Shown: positions 44,506 to 53,176 of the stretch, in pieces | Position numbering within the stretch: position 1 is the stretch's first letter | Layout of the letters: each line of letters begins with the position of its first letter | Assembly: GCA_964421785.1 (NCBI GenBank) | Contig: CAYQZG010000005.1 | Span: forward strand, 1 to 61,794 | DNA length: 61,794 bases | Reading direction: 5' to 3' | Source of the DNA: SKLM01 sp964421785 | GTDB taxonomy: Bacteria; Chloroflexota; Anaerolineae; B4-G1 | Program-made: the position numbers and the translations under genes | The notes under the pieces: model-generated | Told to the model about the DNA's origin: nothing | The model's database searches: none | Seen by the model: the letters and a program-made list of their open reading frames with translations, nothing else

Positions 44506-44943
44506 ATGAACGAAAAGAACCCTGAGCCAAAGATCATCGGGTTCCTCTGCAATTGGTGCAGCTACGCCGGGGCAGATGCGGCGGGCTCGAGCAGGCTCAA
44601 GTATCCACCTAGTCTGAAGGTCATCCGGGTCCCCTGCTCCGGGCGGGTGTCTCCGGAACTGGTGATGCGCACCTTTCGAGAAGGTGCTGATGGCGTAATG
44701 GTCTTGGGGTGTCACATCGGAGACTGTCACTACAGCAGCGGCAATCACCGTACAGCTCGCCGCATGCCGATCCTTAGAGCTCTCCTCGAGTTTACCGGCA
44801 TTGAGAGAGAGAGGTTTCTGGTGAAATGGGTCTCCTCGTCTGAGGGGCACCTCTTTGCCGAGACGGTGCGCGACTTCACGGAGAGACTGCGACATCTTCC
44901 TCCACTGTCGCAACAGCTGGAGAGAGCGGGGCGTTCCACCTGA
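44506..44943 (+). CDS. mvhD: Hydrogenase iron-sulfur subunit MvhD/FlxD family
   Basis: A 145-residue 2Fe-2S protein that links HdrA to its electron donor. The family motif is IIGFLCNWCSYAGADAAG, followed by VPCSGRVSPELV, GVMVLGCHIGDCHYSSGN and ERFLVKWVSSSEG. It lies 75 bases after hdrA. No MvhA/MvhG-type hydrogenase is attached directly, so the donor is probably the Flx subunits or the nearby group 3b enzyme. Confidence 0.93.
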   Translation: MNEKNPEPKIIGFLCNWCSYAGADAAGSSRLKYPPSLKVIRVPCSGRVSPELVMRTFREGADGVMVLGCHIGDCHYSSGNHRTARRMPILRALLEFTGIERERFLVKWVSSSEGHLFAETVRDFTERLRHLPPLSQQLERAGRST

Positions 44944-45548
44944 TGGCTCTCTCCTGTTGGTCGACAGGACGCTTGGCGAGAAGGCTAACCGGGTCCAACC
45001 TGGACGGTCGAAGCATCGGAACTGGAAGGCTGAGAAGGCGGTGGCGTAACATCGAGACTTTCGGTAGGGCCTGTCAACTCGGTCCGTCGTGGGACTTCGA
45101 AGAAGACCCTCTATCAGAAGCGCCCACAACGCCCGGGGACGCGCTCAAGCGCTAACGAGGTAAGCGAAGCTGGGGTTGATGCTCACGACAGACGCGACAG
45201 GGGGCCATCTAGCGCACCCCAGTTCCCTTGGAACTGCTTTGTTTACCCATCGTCGCGCTTACTTGACAGAGTAGGAGTAGGTGGTAGAGTGTTAGCCGAC
45301 CATCTGAATTTGCTTTCCTTGGTCAGCCGGAATACCCAGCGACGAATAGGCTCTGCACTGCGCAGAGAGGAGGGGACCGTTGACGAGGTCCAACGTCATC
45401 AAGTTGACTGCGGCGAAACACGGTCCTGTCTTCGCAGATCAGCTGATTCTGGAGGGGGAGCTGCCCTCACTGAGACTATCATGCGTCTGAAGGATAGGGC
45501 GGTGAAAGAGCGGTCCCCCAAGTGGCCGAAGAGCACCCTCTCCTATGA
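44944..45548. other. Non-coding or decayed stretch between mvhD and the FDH operon
   Basis: No intact gene. An inverted repeat CAGTTCC-ctt-GGAACTG lies at 45219-45235 and a promoter at 45263-45290. Decay of a duplicated operon segment is likely, given the protease remnant that follows. Confidence 0.45.
45263..45290 (+). promoter_or_regulatory. Probable promoter of the formate dehydrogenase operon
   Basis: Perfect TTGACA (45263-45268), 16 bases, TAGAGT (45285-45290). It lies about 515 bases before NuoE, with the remnant in between. Confidence 0.45.
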
Positions 45549-45656
45549 GGTGTCCAACCCAGTGACGTCGGTTGGGGCGAGGGGCTTGGCCCGGACGTCG
45601 AGGCCAAGCTCCCGACCTTGGTTGAGGCTATCCTTGAACAAGTAACGCAGCAGTAG
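45549..45656 (+). pseudogene. C-terminal remnant of a second hydrogenase maturation protease
   Basis: The 35-codon frame GVQPSDVGWGEGLGPDVEAK ... LPTLVEAILEQVTQQ ends in TAG. It matches the end of the intact protease at 37343 (GVQPTEIGWKEGLSPAVEAA, then LPTLADAVLEEIEGEG). A TGA stands directly before it in frame, and nothing upstream encodes the catalytic Asp or His motifs. Confidence 0.65.
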
Positions 45657-45804
45657 ACGGCGGCTTCAGACCGGTGCCGCCCTTGAAACAATCATGCGGT
45701 CTCCGGTGACGACCTGAGTTCTTGGCCCTTTGGTGGGCGATTGAGGTCGCTACCGTAGGCAAGACATCGCACGCAGGATAATCTAAGAGAGGAGAAGCAT
45801 ACGG

Positions 45805-46299
45805 ATGACAGACAATGGGCAAGTCGACCTCTCACTGATGGGCCCCATCTTCGACCAGTATCGAGAGCAGCCAGGCAAGCTAATCCCCATCCTTCAGAAG
45901 ACGCAGGCGACGTACGGTTGGCTCCCTGAGGAGGCCCTGCAGTTGATCGCGGACCGACTCAACACAGCCTTGAGCAAGGTCTACGGGGTGGCTACGTTCT
46001 ACTCGCAGTTCTATCTGGAGCCGAGAGGTGAACACCAGCTTCTTCTGTGCGACGGGACTGCCTGCCACGTCAAAGGCACGCCCAGACTGGTCAAGGCCAT
46101 CAAGGACGAGTTCGATATCGATCCTGGTGACACCACAGCGGATGGACAGCTGACGTTGGAGCTTGTCTACTGCCTGGGCTCTTGCGCGTTGGCACCGGTG
46201 GCGGTCATAGACGGAGAAGTGATGGGACGGATGGAGCCGGATAAATTGGTGCGCCGGGTGAAGAAGCAGTTGGCGACCCGAGAAGAGATAGAGGCCTAG
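45805..46299 (+). CDS. nuoE: NuoE-like 2Fe-2S subunit (NADH dehydrogenase 24 kDa type)
   Basis: A 164-residue thioredoxin-fold subunit that holds one 2Fe-2S cluster in NADH-linked hydrogenases and formate dehydrogenases. The cluster ligands are CDGTAC (C-x4-C) and CLGSC (C-x3-C). The N-terminal helices (LIPILQKTQATYGWLPEEAL) and VYGVATFYSQF are typical. It is the first gene of the NuoE-NuoF-FdhA operon, 24 bases before NuoF. Confidence 0.94.
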   Translation: MTDNGQVDLSLMGPIFDQYREQPGKLIPILQKTQATYGWLPEEALQLIADRLNTALSKVYGVATFYSQFYLEPRGEHQLLLCDGTACHVKGTPRLVKAIKDEFDIDPGDTTADGQLTLELVYCLGSCALAPVAVIDGEVMGRMEPDKLVRRVKKQLATREEIEA

Positions 46300-46323
46300 C
46301 CATGGTCAATGGAGGAATATCGA

Positions 46324-48228
46324 ATGGCATCACGTGATATGAGCGATCTCGATGCCCGGATAGCGCAGGCAGAAGAACGATGGCAGGAGAAACACCAGGC
46401 TGATCTCTACGTCACCGTTGGTATGGCCACCTGTGGCCTCGCTGCTGGGGCTAAGGAGACGCTGGCGGCCATTGAAGAAGAAGTGGATAGACGCAACCTC
46501 GACGCCGTGATCTCGCCAGTGGGCTGCGTGGGAATGTGCTCCTATGAGCCGATGATTGAGCTTCAAGCCAGAGGGCGTCCGCGGCTGAACTATGGCAATG
46601 CGACAGCGAAGAACGTCTCGGAGATATTTGCTTCCTATCTGGATGGTGCTCCCCTGGAGAACAGCGAAGTGGTGGGGCAGGTTGAGCCGACGACCCGACG
46701 AAGAAACGGCCATATGCTCCGTTCGCTCAGTTTCCTCGATCCTGAAAGCGAAGAGAAGATATCGTTCCAGGATAAGCAGCTTCGCATTGTGCTGAGCAAC
46801 TGTGGGCTGATCAACCCGGAGTCGATCGATGATTACCTAGCCCTCGATGGTTACCAGGCACTGGAGCTGGTCCTCGGCGAGATGACGCCTGAGGATGTGA
46901 TCCAGGAGGTGCTCGATTCAAAACTGCGCGGGCGGGGCGGCGCTGGATTCCCCACCGGCCTGAAGTGGAAGTTCGCTCGACGGACGGAGAAGTGGCCCAA
47001 GTACATCATTTGCAACGCTGACGAGGGAGATCCGGGGGCGTTCATGGACCGCTCCGTGCTGGAGGGCGACCCCCATTCAGTCATTGAGGGGATGATTATC
47101 GGCGCCTACGCCATCGGAGCTCAGCAAGGCTACATTTACTGTCGAGCCGAGTACCCTCTGGCTATCCGGCGTTTGAACATCGCGCTGGAGCAGGCGAGAG
47201 AGGCACGCCTGTTGGGCGAGGACATTCTCGGTTCCGGCTTTGAGTTTGACATCATCATCAAGGAGGGCGCCGGCGCGTTTGTCTGCGGAGAGGAGACCGC
47301 CCTGATGGCCTCAATCCAGGGCGAGCGCGGGCAGCCATGGCCTCGCCCCCCCTACCCGGCCGTCTCTGGCCTCTGGGATCAGCCGAGTAATATCAACAAC
47401 GTCAAGAGCTATGCCTATGTCCCACGGATCATTCGCATGGGTGCGGAGTGGTTCAGAAGCGTGGGCACCGAGGGTAGTCCGGGCACAGCTGTCTTCGCCC
47501 TGACCGGCATGGTCAACCACACGGGTCTCATCGAGGTGCCTATGGGCATCACGTTGAGGGAGATCGTCTATGATGTCGGTGGCGGCATTCAGGGAGGCGG
47601 CGAGTTCAAGGCCGTCCAGACCGGTGGCCCGCTGGGAGGCTGCCTCCCCGCAGAGCATCTGGACACGCCCGTGGACTTTGACTCGCTGACGGAGGCCGGG
47701 TCGGTGATGGGCTCCGGGGGTATGATCGTAGCCGACGAGAACACGTGCATGGTGGAGTTTGCCCGCTATTTCACCCAGTTTGTCTGCGATGAGAGCTGCG
47801 GCAAATGCCCCCCATGCCGCATCGGCAGCACGCGCATGCTGGAGATCCTGGAGCGCATCACAGAGGGCAAGGGCAAGCTCGAGGATCTGGACGAGATGCG
47901 GCGCATTGCCGAGGGTATGAAGGATGGCGCTCTCTGCGCACTGGGACAGCTGGCCCCGGATCCGGTGATGTCGACGCTGATGCACTTTGAGGACGAATAC
48001 CGGGCGCACATCCTCGACAAGACGTGTCCGGCCGGAACGTGCGTGGCCCTGCTCACCTACGAAATTGATCCCGAGGCATGCACCGGTTGTGGCCTGTGTG
48101 CGCGCAAGTGCCCGGTCGACGCGATAACGGGGGAGCGACGCGAGCCTCACGAGATTGACCAGGACCTCTGCATCCGGTGCGGAACGTGCTATGAGGTCTG
48201 TAACTTCGACGCGGTCATCGTCAAGTAG
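46324..48228 (+). CDS. nuoF: NuoF-like NADH-binding flavoprotein with extra Fe-S domains
   Basis: I start at ATG 46324, eight bases after GGAGG; an ATG at 46309 contains that site. The 634-residue protein has an N-terminal thioredoxin-like 2Fe-2S domain (TCGLAAGAKE, GCVGMC). The FMN/NADH domain has RGRGGAGFPTGLKW, CNADEGDPGAFMDR and GAGAFVCGEETALMASIQG. The 4Fe-4S site is SCGKCPPCRIG, and two C-terminal 4Fe-4S clusters are CTGCGLCARKCP and CIRCGTCYEVC. This layout is that of HydB/HylB subunits of electron-bifurcating hydrogenases and NAD-dependent formate dehydrogenases. It exchanges electrons with NADH and possibly ferredoxin. Confidence 0.95.
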   Translation: MASRDMSDLDARIAQAEERWQEKHQADLYVTVGMATCGLAAGAKETLAAIEEEVDRRNLDAVISPVGCVGMCSYEPMIELQARGRPRLNYGNATAKNVSEIFASYLDGAPLENSEVVGQVEPTTRRRNGHMLRSLSFLDPESEEKISFQDKQLRIVLSNCGLINPESIDDYLALDGYQALELVLGEMTPEDVIQEVLDSKLRGRGGAGFPTGLKWKFARRTEKWPKYIICNADEGDPGAFMDRSVLEGDPHSVIEGMIIGAYAIGAQQGYIYCRAEYPLAIRRLNIALEQAREARLLGEDILGSGFEFDIIIKEGAGAFVCGEETALMASIQGERGQPWPRPPYPAVSGLWDQPSNINNVKSYAYVPRIIRMGAEWFRSVGTEGSPGTAVFALTGMVNHTGLIEVPMGITLREIVYDVGGGIQGGGEFKAVQTGGPLGGCLPAEHLDTPVDFDSLTEAGSVMGSGGMIVADENTCMVEFARYFTQFVCDESCGKCPPCRIGSTRMLEILERITEGKGKLEDLDEMRRIAEGMKDGALCALGQLAPDPVMSTLMHFEDEYRAHILDKTCPAGTCVALLTYEIDPEACTGCGLCARKCPVDAITGERREPHEIDQDLCIRCGTCYEVCNFDAVIVK

Positions 48229-48246
48229 TAACTGGGAGTGAACCTA

Positions 48247-51123
48247 ATGAGTGTAACGTTAACCATCAACGGCGAGAGGGTCACAGCGCCTGAGGATAGC
48301 ACTATCCTTGAGGCCGCCCGCTCAGCTGGTATCTACATCCCTACCCTCTGTCACCACCCTGACCTTTCCAACGTGGGAGCCTGTCGGATGTGCGTGGTGG
48401 AGGTTGACGGATCGCGAGGTCTGCAGACTGCCTGTACAACCCCGGTCCGTGACGGTATGGTCGTGCGGACGGAAACCGAGACCGTGCGCCAAACGCGGCG
48501 ATTCACGTTGGAGATGCTACTCTCCGACCATCCGAACGATTGCATGACGTGCGAGGCGAACGGCGACTGCGAGCTGCAAGACCTTGCCTACGACTACGGG
48601 GTGGAGTGGCTGGAGCACGGCGGCACGCGCCACTCGTATGAGATCAATCCGGATCCCAACCCCTTTATCTTTGTCGACCGCAACAAGTGCATCCTCTGCG
48701 GTCGTTGCATCCGCGCATGCCAGGAGATTCAGAACCGGGACGTCTGGAACTTCGCCAACCGTGGGTTCGAGACGAAGCTGGTTGCTGGCGCGGATCAGCT
48801 GATGCTGGATGCCAACTGCGAAAGCTGTGGTCACTGTGTGGCCTACTGCCCGACGGGTGCGCTCTATGACAAGATGAGTCTGGGCAAAGGGCGTGCCAAT
48901 CAGGTCGAGAAGGTGCGAACCACGTGTGCCTACTGTGGCGTGGGCTGCAACTTCGACCTGAACGTGCGCAACAACGAGATTGTTCGTGTGACCGCTGCTG
49001 AGGACGCGCCGGTCAACGGCCTGTCGCTCTGCGTGAAGGGCCGCTACGGCTATGACTACATCCATCACCCGGATCGGCTTGAGCGACCATTGGTGCGCGC
49101 CAAGTGGCTTGAGGACGTTGAGGAGCGGGTGGAGAGTGGCGCCTGGAGGATCTACGACGATGCCCGGGTCGACAGTAAGCGAGGCGACGTCAGCCAGGAG
49201 GACTCTGGTAGCGAGGTGACGCTGACGCCCGATTCATTCATTGAGACGGATTGGGACACGGCCCTCGACCTGACTGCCCAGAAGTTCGCGGACATCAAGG
49301 CAGAAAGCGGCGGCGACGCCTTTGCCATGTTTGCCTCCGCCAAGTGCACCAATGAGGAGAACTACCTCTTCAGCAAATTCACGCGGCAGTTGATGATGAC
49401 TAACTCCATCGATCACTGCGCTCGCCTCTGACACAGCGCTACCGTCGCCGGTCTGGTGACGAGCTTTGGCAGTGGCGCGATGACGAACTCGATTCGGGAC
49501 ATCACCGAGGAGAGCAAGTACATCTTCATTATTGGCAGCAACACCACTGAGCAGCACCCGGTCATCGGGGTCAGGGTCCGAGCTGCGAAGCGGCAGCGTG
49601 GCGCTAAGCTGATCGTGGCTGATCCGCGGCGTATCGATATCGCCGACTATGCCGATCTACACCTGCAGCACGAGCCGGGCACGGACATCGCCTTGCTGAA
49701 CGGGCTGATGCACATCATCATTCGCGAGGGTTGGCACGACGAGGACTTCATCACCCAGCGGACTGAGGGCTTCGAGGCGCTCAAGGAGACTGTCGCGGCA
49801 TATACGCCGGAGAGGACGAGCGAGATCACGGGTGTCCCGGTCGAGGATATCGAGAGGGCAGCCCGCATGATGGCGGAGAATCGTCCGGGCGCGCTGCTCT
49901 ACGCCATGGGGATCACGCAGCACACCGTCGGCGTAGGCAACGTCATCAGTTGTGCTAACTTGCAGATGGTGCTGGGCAACATGGGGGTGCCAGGCGGTGG
50001 CGTCAACCCTCTGCGCGGTCAGAACAACGTCCAGGGTGCCTGTGATCTGGGCAGCTTGCCCAACGTCTACCCCGGTTACCAGGCCGTGACCGATCCGGCC
50101 ATCCAGGACAAATTCGAACAGGCCTGGGGCATCCCCCTCTCCAACGAGGTTGGTTTGACCGTCACGGAGATGCTCGACGCCGCCGACGAGGGCCAGGTTC
50201 GCTGTCTCTACGTTATCGGCGAGAACCCGATGACGAGCGACCCGGATCTGAACCACGTGCGACATGCTTTGAAGGAGACGGAGTTCCTGGTGCTTCAGGA
50301 CCTCTTCCTCACCGAGACTGGGCACCTGGCTGATGTGATCTTCCCGGCGTGCAGCTTCGCCGAGAAGGACGGTACCTTCACCAATACAGAGCGCCGCGTG
50401 CAACTCCTACGAAAGGCAATCGAGCCGGTCGGGGAATCGAAGGACGACATCTGGATCGTCAATCAGCTGGCCCACCGCCTGCTGGATCTGGGGGCGGTCA
50501 ATCCTCTTGGGGAGGCACCGTATGGGGGATGGGAGTACGACTCGGTGGCCGACGTGATGGCCGAGATCAATGCTCTCACACCGCTCTACGGCGGCATCAC
50601 CTACGAGCGACTGAACGCCGGCGAGCAATTGCAGTGGCCCGTTCCCACCGAGGAACATCCGGGCACGCCCATTCTTCACGTCGGCACGTTCAGCCGCGGG
50701 GTTGGCCACTTCGAGGCGGTGGAGCACGCCCCGCCGGATGAGTTGCCAGACGAGGAGTACCCCCTGATGCTGACCAACGGGCGGGTGCTCTATCACTGGC
50801 ACGGTGGGGAGATGACGCGTCGTGCCCGCGGCCTGAAGGCGATGTACCCGGAGGCCGAGATCCAGATCAGCCCTGCCGACGCTCATGAGCACGGGATCGG
50901 CGATGGCGAGATGATGAAGGTCGCATCGCGTCGCGGTGAGATCGTCGCCAAGGCCCAGGTGACCGATCGCGTGCCGACGGGGTTGATCTTCGCCACGTTC
51001 CACTACCCCGACTCGGCCGTCAACTTCCTCACCAATCCAGCCCTCGATCCCGTAGCCAAGATCCCCGAGTACAAGGTCTGCGCCGTGAAGGTCGAGGCGG
51101 CAAATGGTCGTGGGGAAGGATAA
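48247..51123 (+). CDS. fdhA: Selenocysteine formate dehydrogenase alpha subunit with NuoG-like N-terminus
   Basis: Read through UGA 49429-49431 as selenocysteine, the protein has 958 residues from ATG 48247 (GGGAG upstream). The UGA is in DHCARL-U-HSATVAGL, aligned with the catalytic Sec of E. coli FdhF (CARV-U-HGPSVAGL). N-terminal domains: 2Fe-2S (CHHPDLSNVGACRMC), His-Cys cluster (CMTCEANGDCELQ), two 4Fe-4S (CILCGRC, CESCGHC), then the molybdopterin part with its own 4Fe-4S CAYCGVGC. It oxidises formate or reduces CO2 at Mo/W-bisMGD. An acidic 40-residue insertion lies just before the catalytic domain (about 285-330). The C-terminal Molydop_binding domain is complete (LMLTNGRVLYHWHGGEMTRR). 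Confidence 0.95.
49443..49461 (+). promoter_or_regulatory. SECIS-like hairpin of fdhA
   Basis: Stem CGTCGCC / GGTGACG (7 bp, one G-U pair) with loop GGTCT. The loop starts 18 bases after UGA 49429-49431, the same spacing as in E. coli fdhF. Confidence 0.85.
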
Positions 51124-51136
51124 GACGGGAGGTGAG

Positions 51137-51232
51137 ATGATGGCCACCTGGGAGCGCGGCCACGAGATGTTCTTCAAGCAGCTTCACGACAGCGCCTTCG
51201 AGGCCTACGCCCAGATGCCCTGGGGAGGCTAG
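51137..51232 (+). CDS. 31-residue ORF directly after fdhA
   Basis: MMATWERGHEMFFKQLHDSA is followed by FEAYAQMPWGG. A clean GGGAGG stands five bases before the first ATG, and the ORF begins 13 bases after the fdhA stop. It is amphipathic and rich in aromatic residues. I know no family for it. It may be a small structural or assembly peptide of the formate dehydrogenase, or just chance. Confidence 0.45.
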   Translation: MMATWERGHEMFFKQLHDSAFEAYAQMPWGG

Positions 51233-51269
51233 AGCAGGCCCAGGCGTAGCAGCAGCATCAAGGAACGTC

Positions 51270-51302
51270 ACGTCCCGGCCTCAATCTTGCAGGCCGGGAC
51301 GT
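51270..51302 (+). terminator. Hairpin after the formate dehydrogenase operon
   Basis: A 12-bp perfect stem (ACGTCCCGGCCT / AGGCCGGGACGT) with a 9-base loop. The U-run is poor (TCTATGT), so termination may be partial and the ATPase and mobA may be cotranscribed. Confidence 0.5.
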
Positions 51303-51320
51303 TCTATGTCACAATAGGAC

Positions 51321-52247
51321 GTGGATATGACACTCGCGACACTGGATCAAACGGATAAGCAGGTCCTCATGTTCGGCGGCAAGGGCGGCGTGGGGAAGAC
51401 GACGTCCTCCGCTGCGACGGCCCTTCACTATGCCCTTGACGGCCGTCGGACGCTGATCATCACCAGCGACTATACCCCGTCGCTCTCCGACATCTTTGAG
51501 GCCCGGATCGGCCCTCAGGAGCGAGCCGTGCCGGGCGTCGACGGCCTCTTCGCGCTGGAGATCGACCCCGACGAGGTGATGTGCCGCTGGAAACAGAAGT
51601 TCGGGCCGGAGGTATACGAGGCTGCCTCGACCCTGGTCGACATGCCCTACGATCAGCTTGTCGACTACGTGGCCATGGCGCCCGGCATCCAGGAGGAGTT
51701 CATGCTCGACTACATCCTGGAACGGATCCGGGAGGAGCGGTATGACATGGTCGTGTGGGATACCGCGCCGGCCGGCGACACCCTGCGCCTGCTCGACCTG
51801 CCGCGGCGCTTCATCGAGCACCTGCGCACGGCTCCGAAGGTCTATATGGGCGTTCGAGATGCCTTCAATCTCTCCAGGACCCCCTTTCTCGACCTCATCG
51901 AGAGCTGGAAGGCGTTGGCCAAGGAGGTTACGCAGTTCTTCAGCGACCCGGATAAGGTAGCGTTCATCCTGGTCACCATACCGGAGGCGCTCGGCGTCTA
52001 TCAGACGCGCCGGGTGAAGGGGAATCTGGAGGAGCACGGTATCGACGTCCAGCACCTGGTCATCAATCACGTGATCGTCGACGCTTCGTGCGATTTTCTA
52101 CGACGGCGTCAGGAGATGCAGCAGCCGTACGTGGAGATGCTGGAGGATGACTACGGCGACAGACTGGATCTGGTCAAGGTGCCGCTCATGCCTTTCGAGG
52201 TGAAGGGCATCGCTCGTCTGAGAGAGGTGGAGAGGCAGCTCTTCTGA
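51321..52247 (+). CDS. ArsA/GET3-family ATPase
   Basis: A 308-residue P-loop ATPase of the ArsA/TRC40 group. P-loop FGGKGGVGKTTSSAATALHY, switch I SDYTPSLSDIF (in place of the usual D-P-A-H-S), switch II VWDTAPAGDTLRLLDLP, and A-loop-like INHVIVD. The start is GTG 51321, with ATG 51327 as alternative. It has one ATPase domain and lacks the C-x-C metal pair of tail-anchor GET3. Position between formate dehydrogenase and mobA suggests a chaperone or cofactor-handling role (inference). Confidence 0.82.
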   Translation: MDMTLATLDQTDKQVLMFGGKGGVGKTTSSAATALHYALDGRRTLIITSDYTPSLSDIFEARIGPQERAVPGVDGLFALEIDPDEVMCRWKQKFGPEVYEAASTLVDMPYDQLVDYVAMAPGIQEEFMLDYILERIREERYDMVVWDTAPAGDTLRLLDLPRRFIEHLRTAPKVYMGVRDAFNLSRTPFLDLIESWKALAKEVTQFFSDPDKVAFILVTIPEALGVYQTRRVKGNLEEHGIDVQHLVINHVIVDASCDFLRRRQEMQQPYVEMLEDDYGDRLDLVKVPLMPFEVKGIARLREVERQLF

Positions 52248-52295
52248 GATGTTCGTGACTCGCCTACCCGGGCTCTGCGGGGCTCATCGTCGAGA

Positions 52296-52907
52296 ATGGG
52301 CGAAAATCTTTCTTCCGATGACGTGACCGGGCTCGTCCTGGCGGGGGGCGCCAGCCGCCGCATGGGCCGGGACAAAGCTCTCCTGGAGCTCGATGGTCGA
52401 GCCTTGATCCAGATCGTCGTCGAGCGGATGATGGAGGCCTGCGGCGAGGTCCTGATCGTCGCCGCGGACGTGGCGTCCTATGCTGGCTTTGGCGTCGCTG
52501 TCGTCGAGGATCGCTTCCGAGACGTGGGCGTGCTTGGTGGTCTGCACGCCGGGCTTGCCGCGGCCTCCCACGATCTGACGCTGGCGGTGGGCTGTGATAT
52601 GCCGTTTCTCAACCCCGACGTTCTGCGGGCCTTCGCCGACTGGGCCGAGGGCTACGACGTGGCCCTGCTGCGTCACAACGGGTACCTTGAGCCCCTCCAC
52701 GGTGCCTACCGCCGCACGTGCTTGCTGCCCATAGAGGCCGCCATCCGCACCGGAGAACGCCGCATCGTTTCCTTCTTTCCCCGCGTGCGCGTGCGCTATG
52801 TCACGCCTCAGGAGATCGCCCCCATCGACCCTCAGCTTGAGTCGTTCCGCAACCTCAATACCCCCGAGGAGTGGAAGGCTGCGAAGGGGGAATGGGAGAG
52901 GACGTAG
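52296..52907 (+). CDS. mobA: Molybdenum cofactor guanylyltransferase
   Basis: MobA attaches GMP to molybdopterin to make the bis-MGD cofactor needed by formate dehydrogenase. The 203-residue protein has the nucleotidyltransferase motif LVLAGGASRRMGRDKALLEL, AVGCDMPFLNPD, the Asp-Val region VEDRFRDVGVLGGLHAGL, and a C-terminal RNLNTPEEW. It lies 48 bases after the ArsA-like gene and shares the operon of its client. Confidence 0.94.
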   Translation: MGENLSSDDVTGLVLAGGASRRMGRDKALLELDGRALIQIVVERMMEACGEVLIVAADVASYAGFGVAVVEDRFRDVGVLGGLHAGLAAASHDLTLAVGCDMPFLNPDVLRAFADWAEGYDVALLRHNGYLEPLHGAYRRTCLLPIEAAIRTGERRIVSFFPRVRVRYVTPQEIAPIDPQLESFRNLNTPEEWKAAKGEWERT

Positions 52908-53029
52908 GTGGGCGGTTCCGCCCGTCGACCCCGGGTCTCAAAGGCCATCCGCCAGACTTTGGAGGTCTTTGGCCAGCAAAACTCACGTTGCAGGTCTAGA
53001 AGCACGTGCTCCTGGGCGGAAATGCTTGG

Positions 53030-53058
53030 TTGTGAAAAAGCCCAGAGGCAGGTATACT
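53030..53058 (+). promoter_or_regulatory. Promoter of the 53177 kinase
   Basis: TTGTGA (53030-53035), 17 bases, TATACT (53053-53058), about 120 bases before the ATG. Confidence 0.5.
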
Positions 53059-53176
53059 ACTGCGTAGCTACCCTCACAACTCCCGTCGTGGTCCGCAACG
53101 ACAGTCCTCCGCGACAGACAAGGCAACGCGGTAGCGTAAAAGGGTTGAGGCGATCTGGAGTGATGGAGGAGATCCC

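Noticed and set aside
49429..49431. Stop codon splitting formate dehydrogenase
   Set aside because: It aligns with the catalytic Sec of FdhF and is followed by a matching SECIS hairpin.
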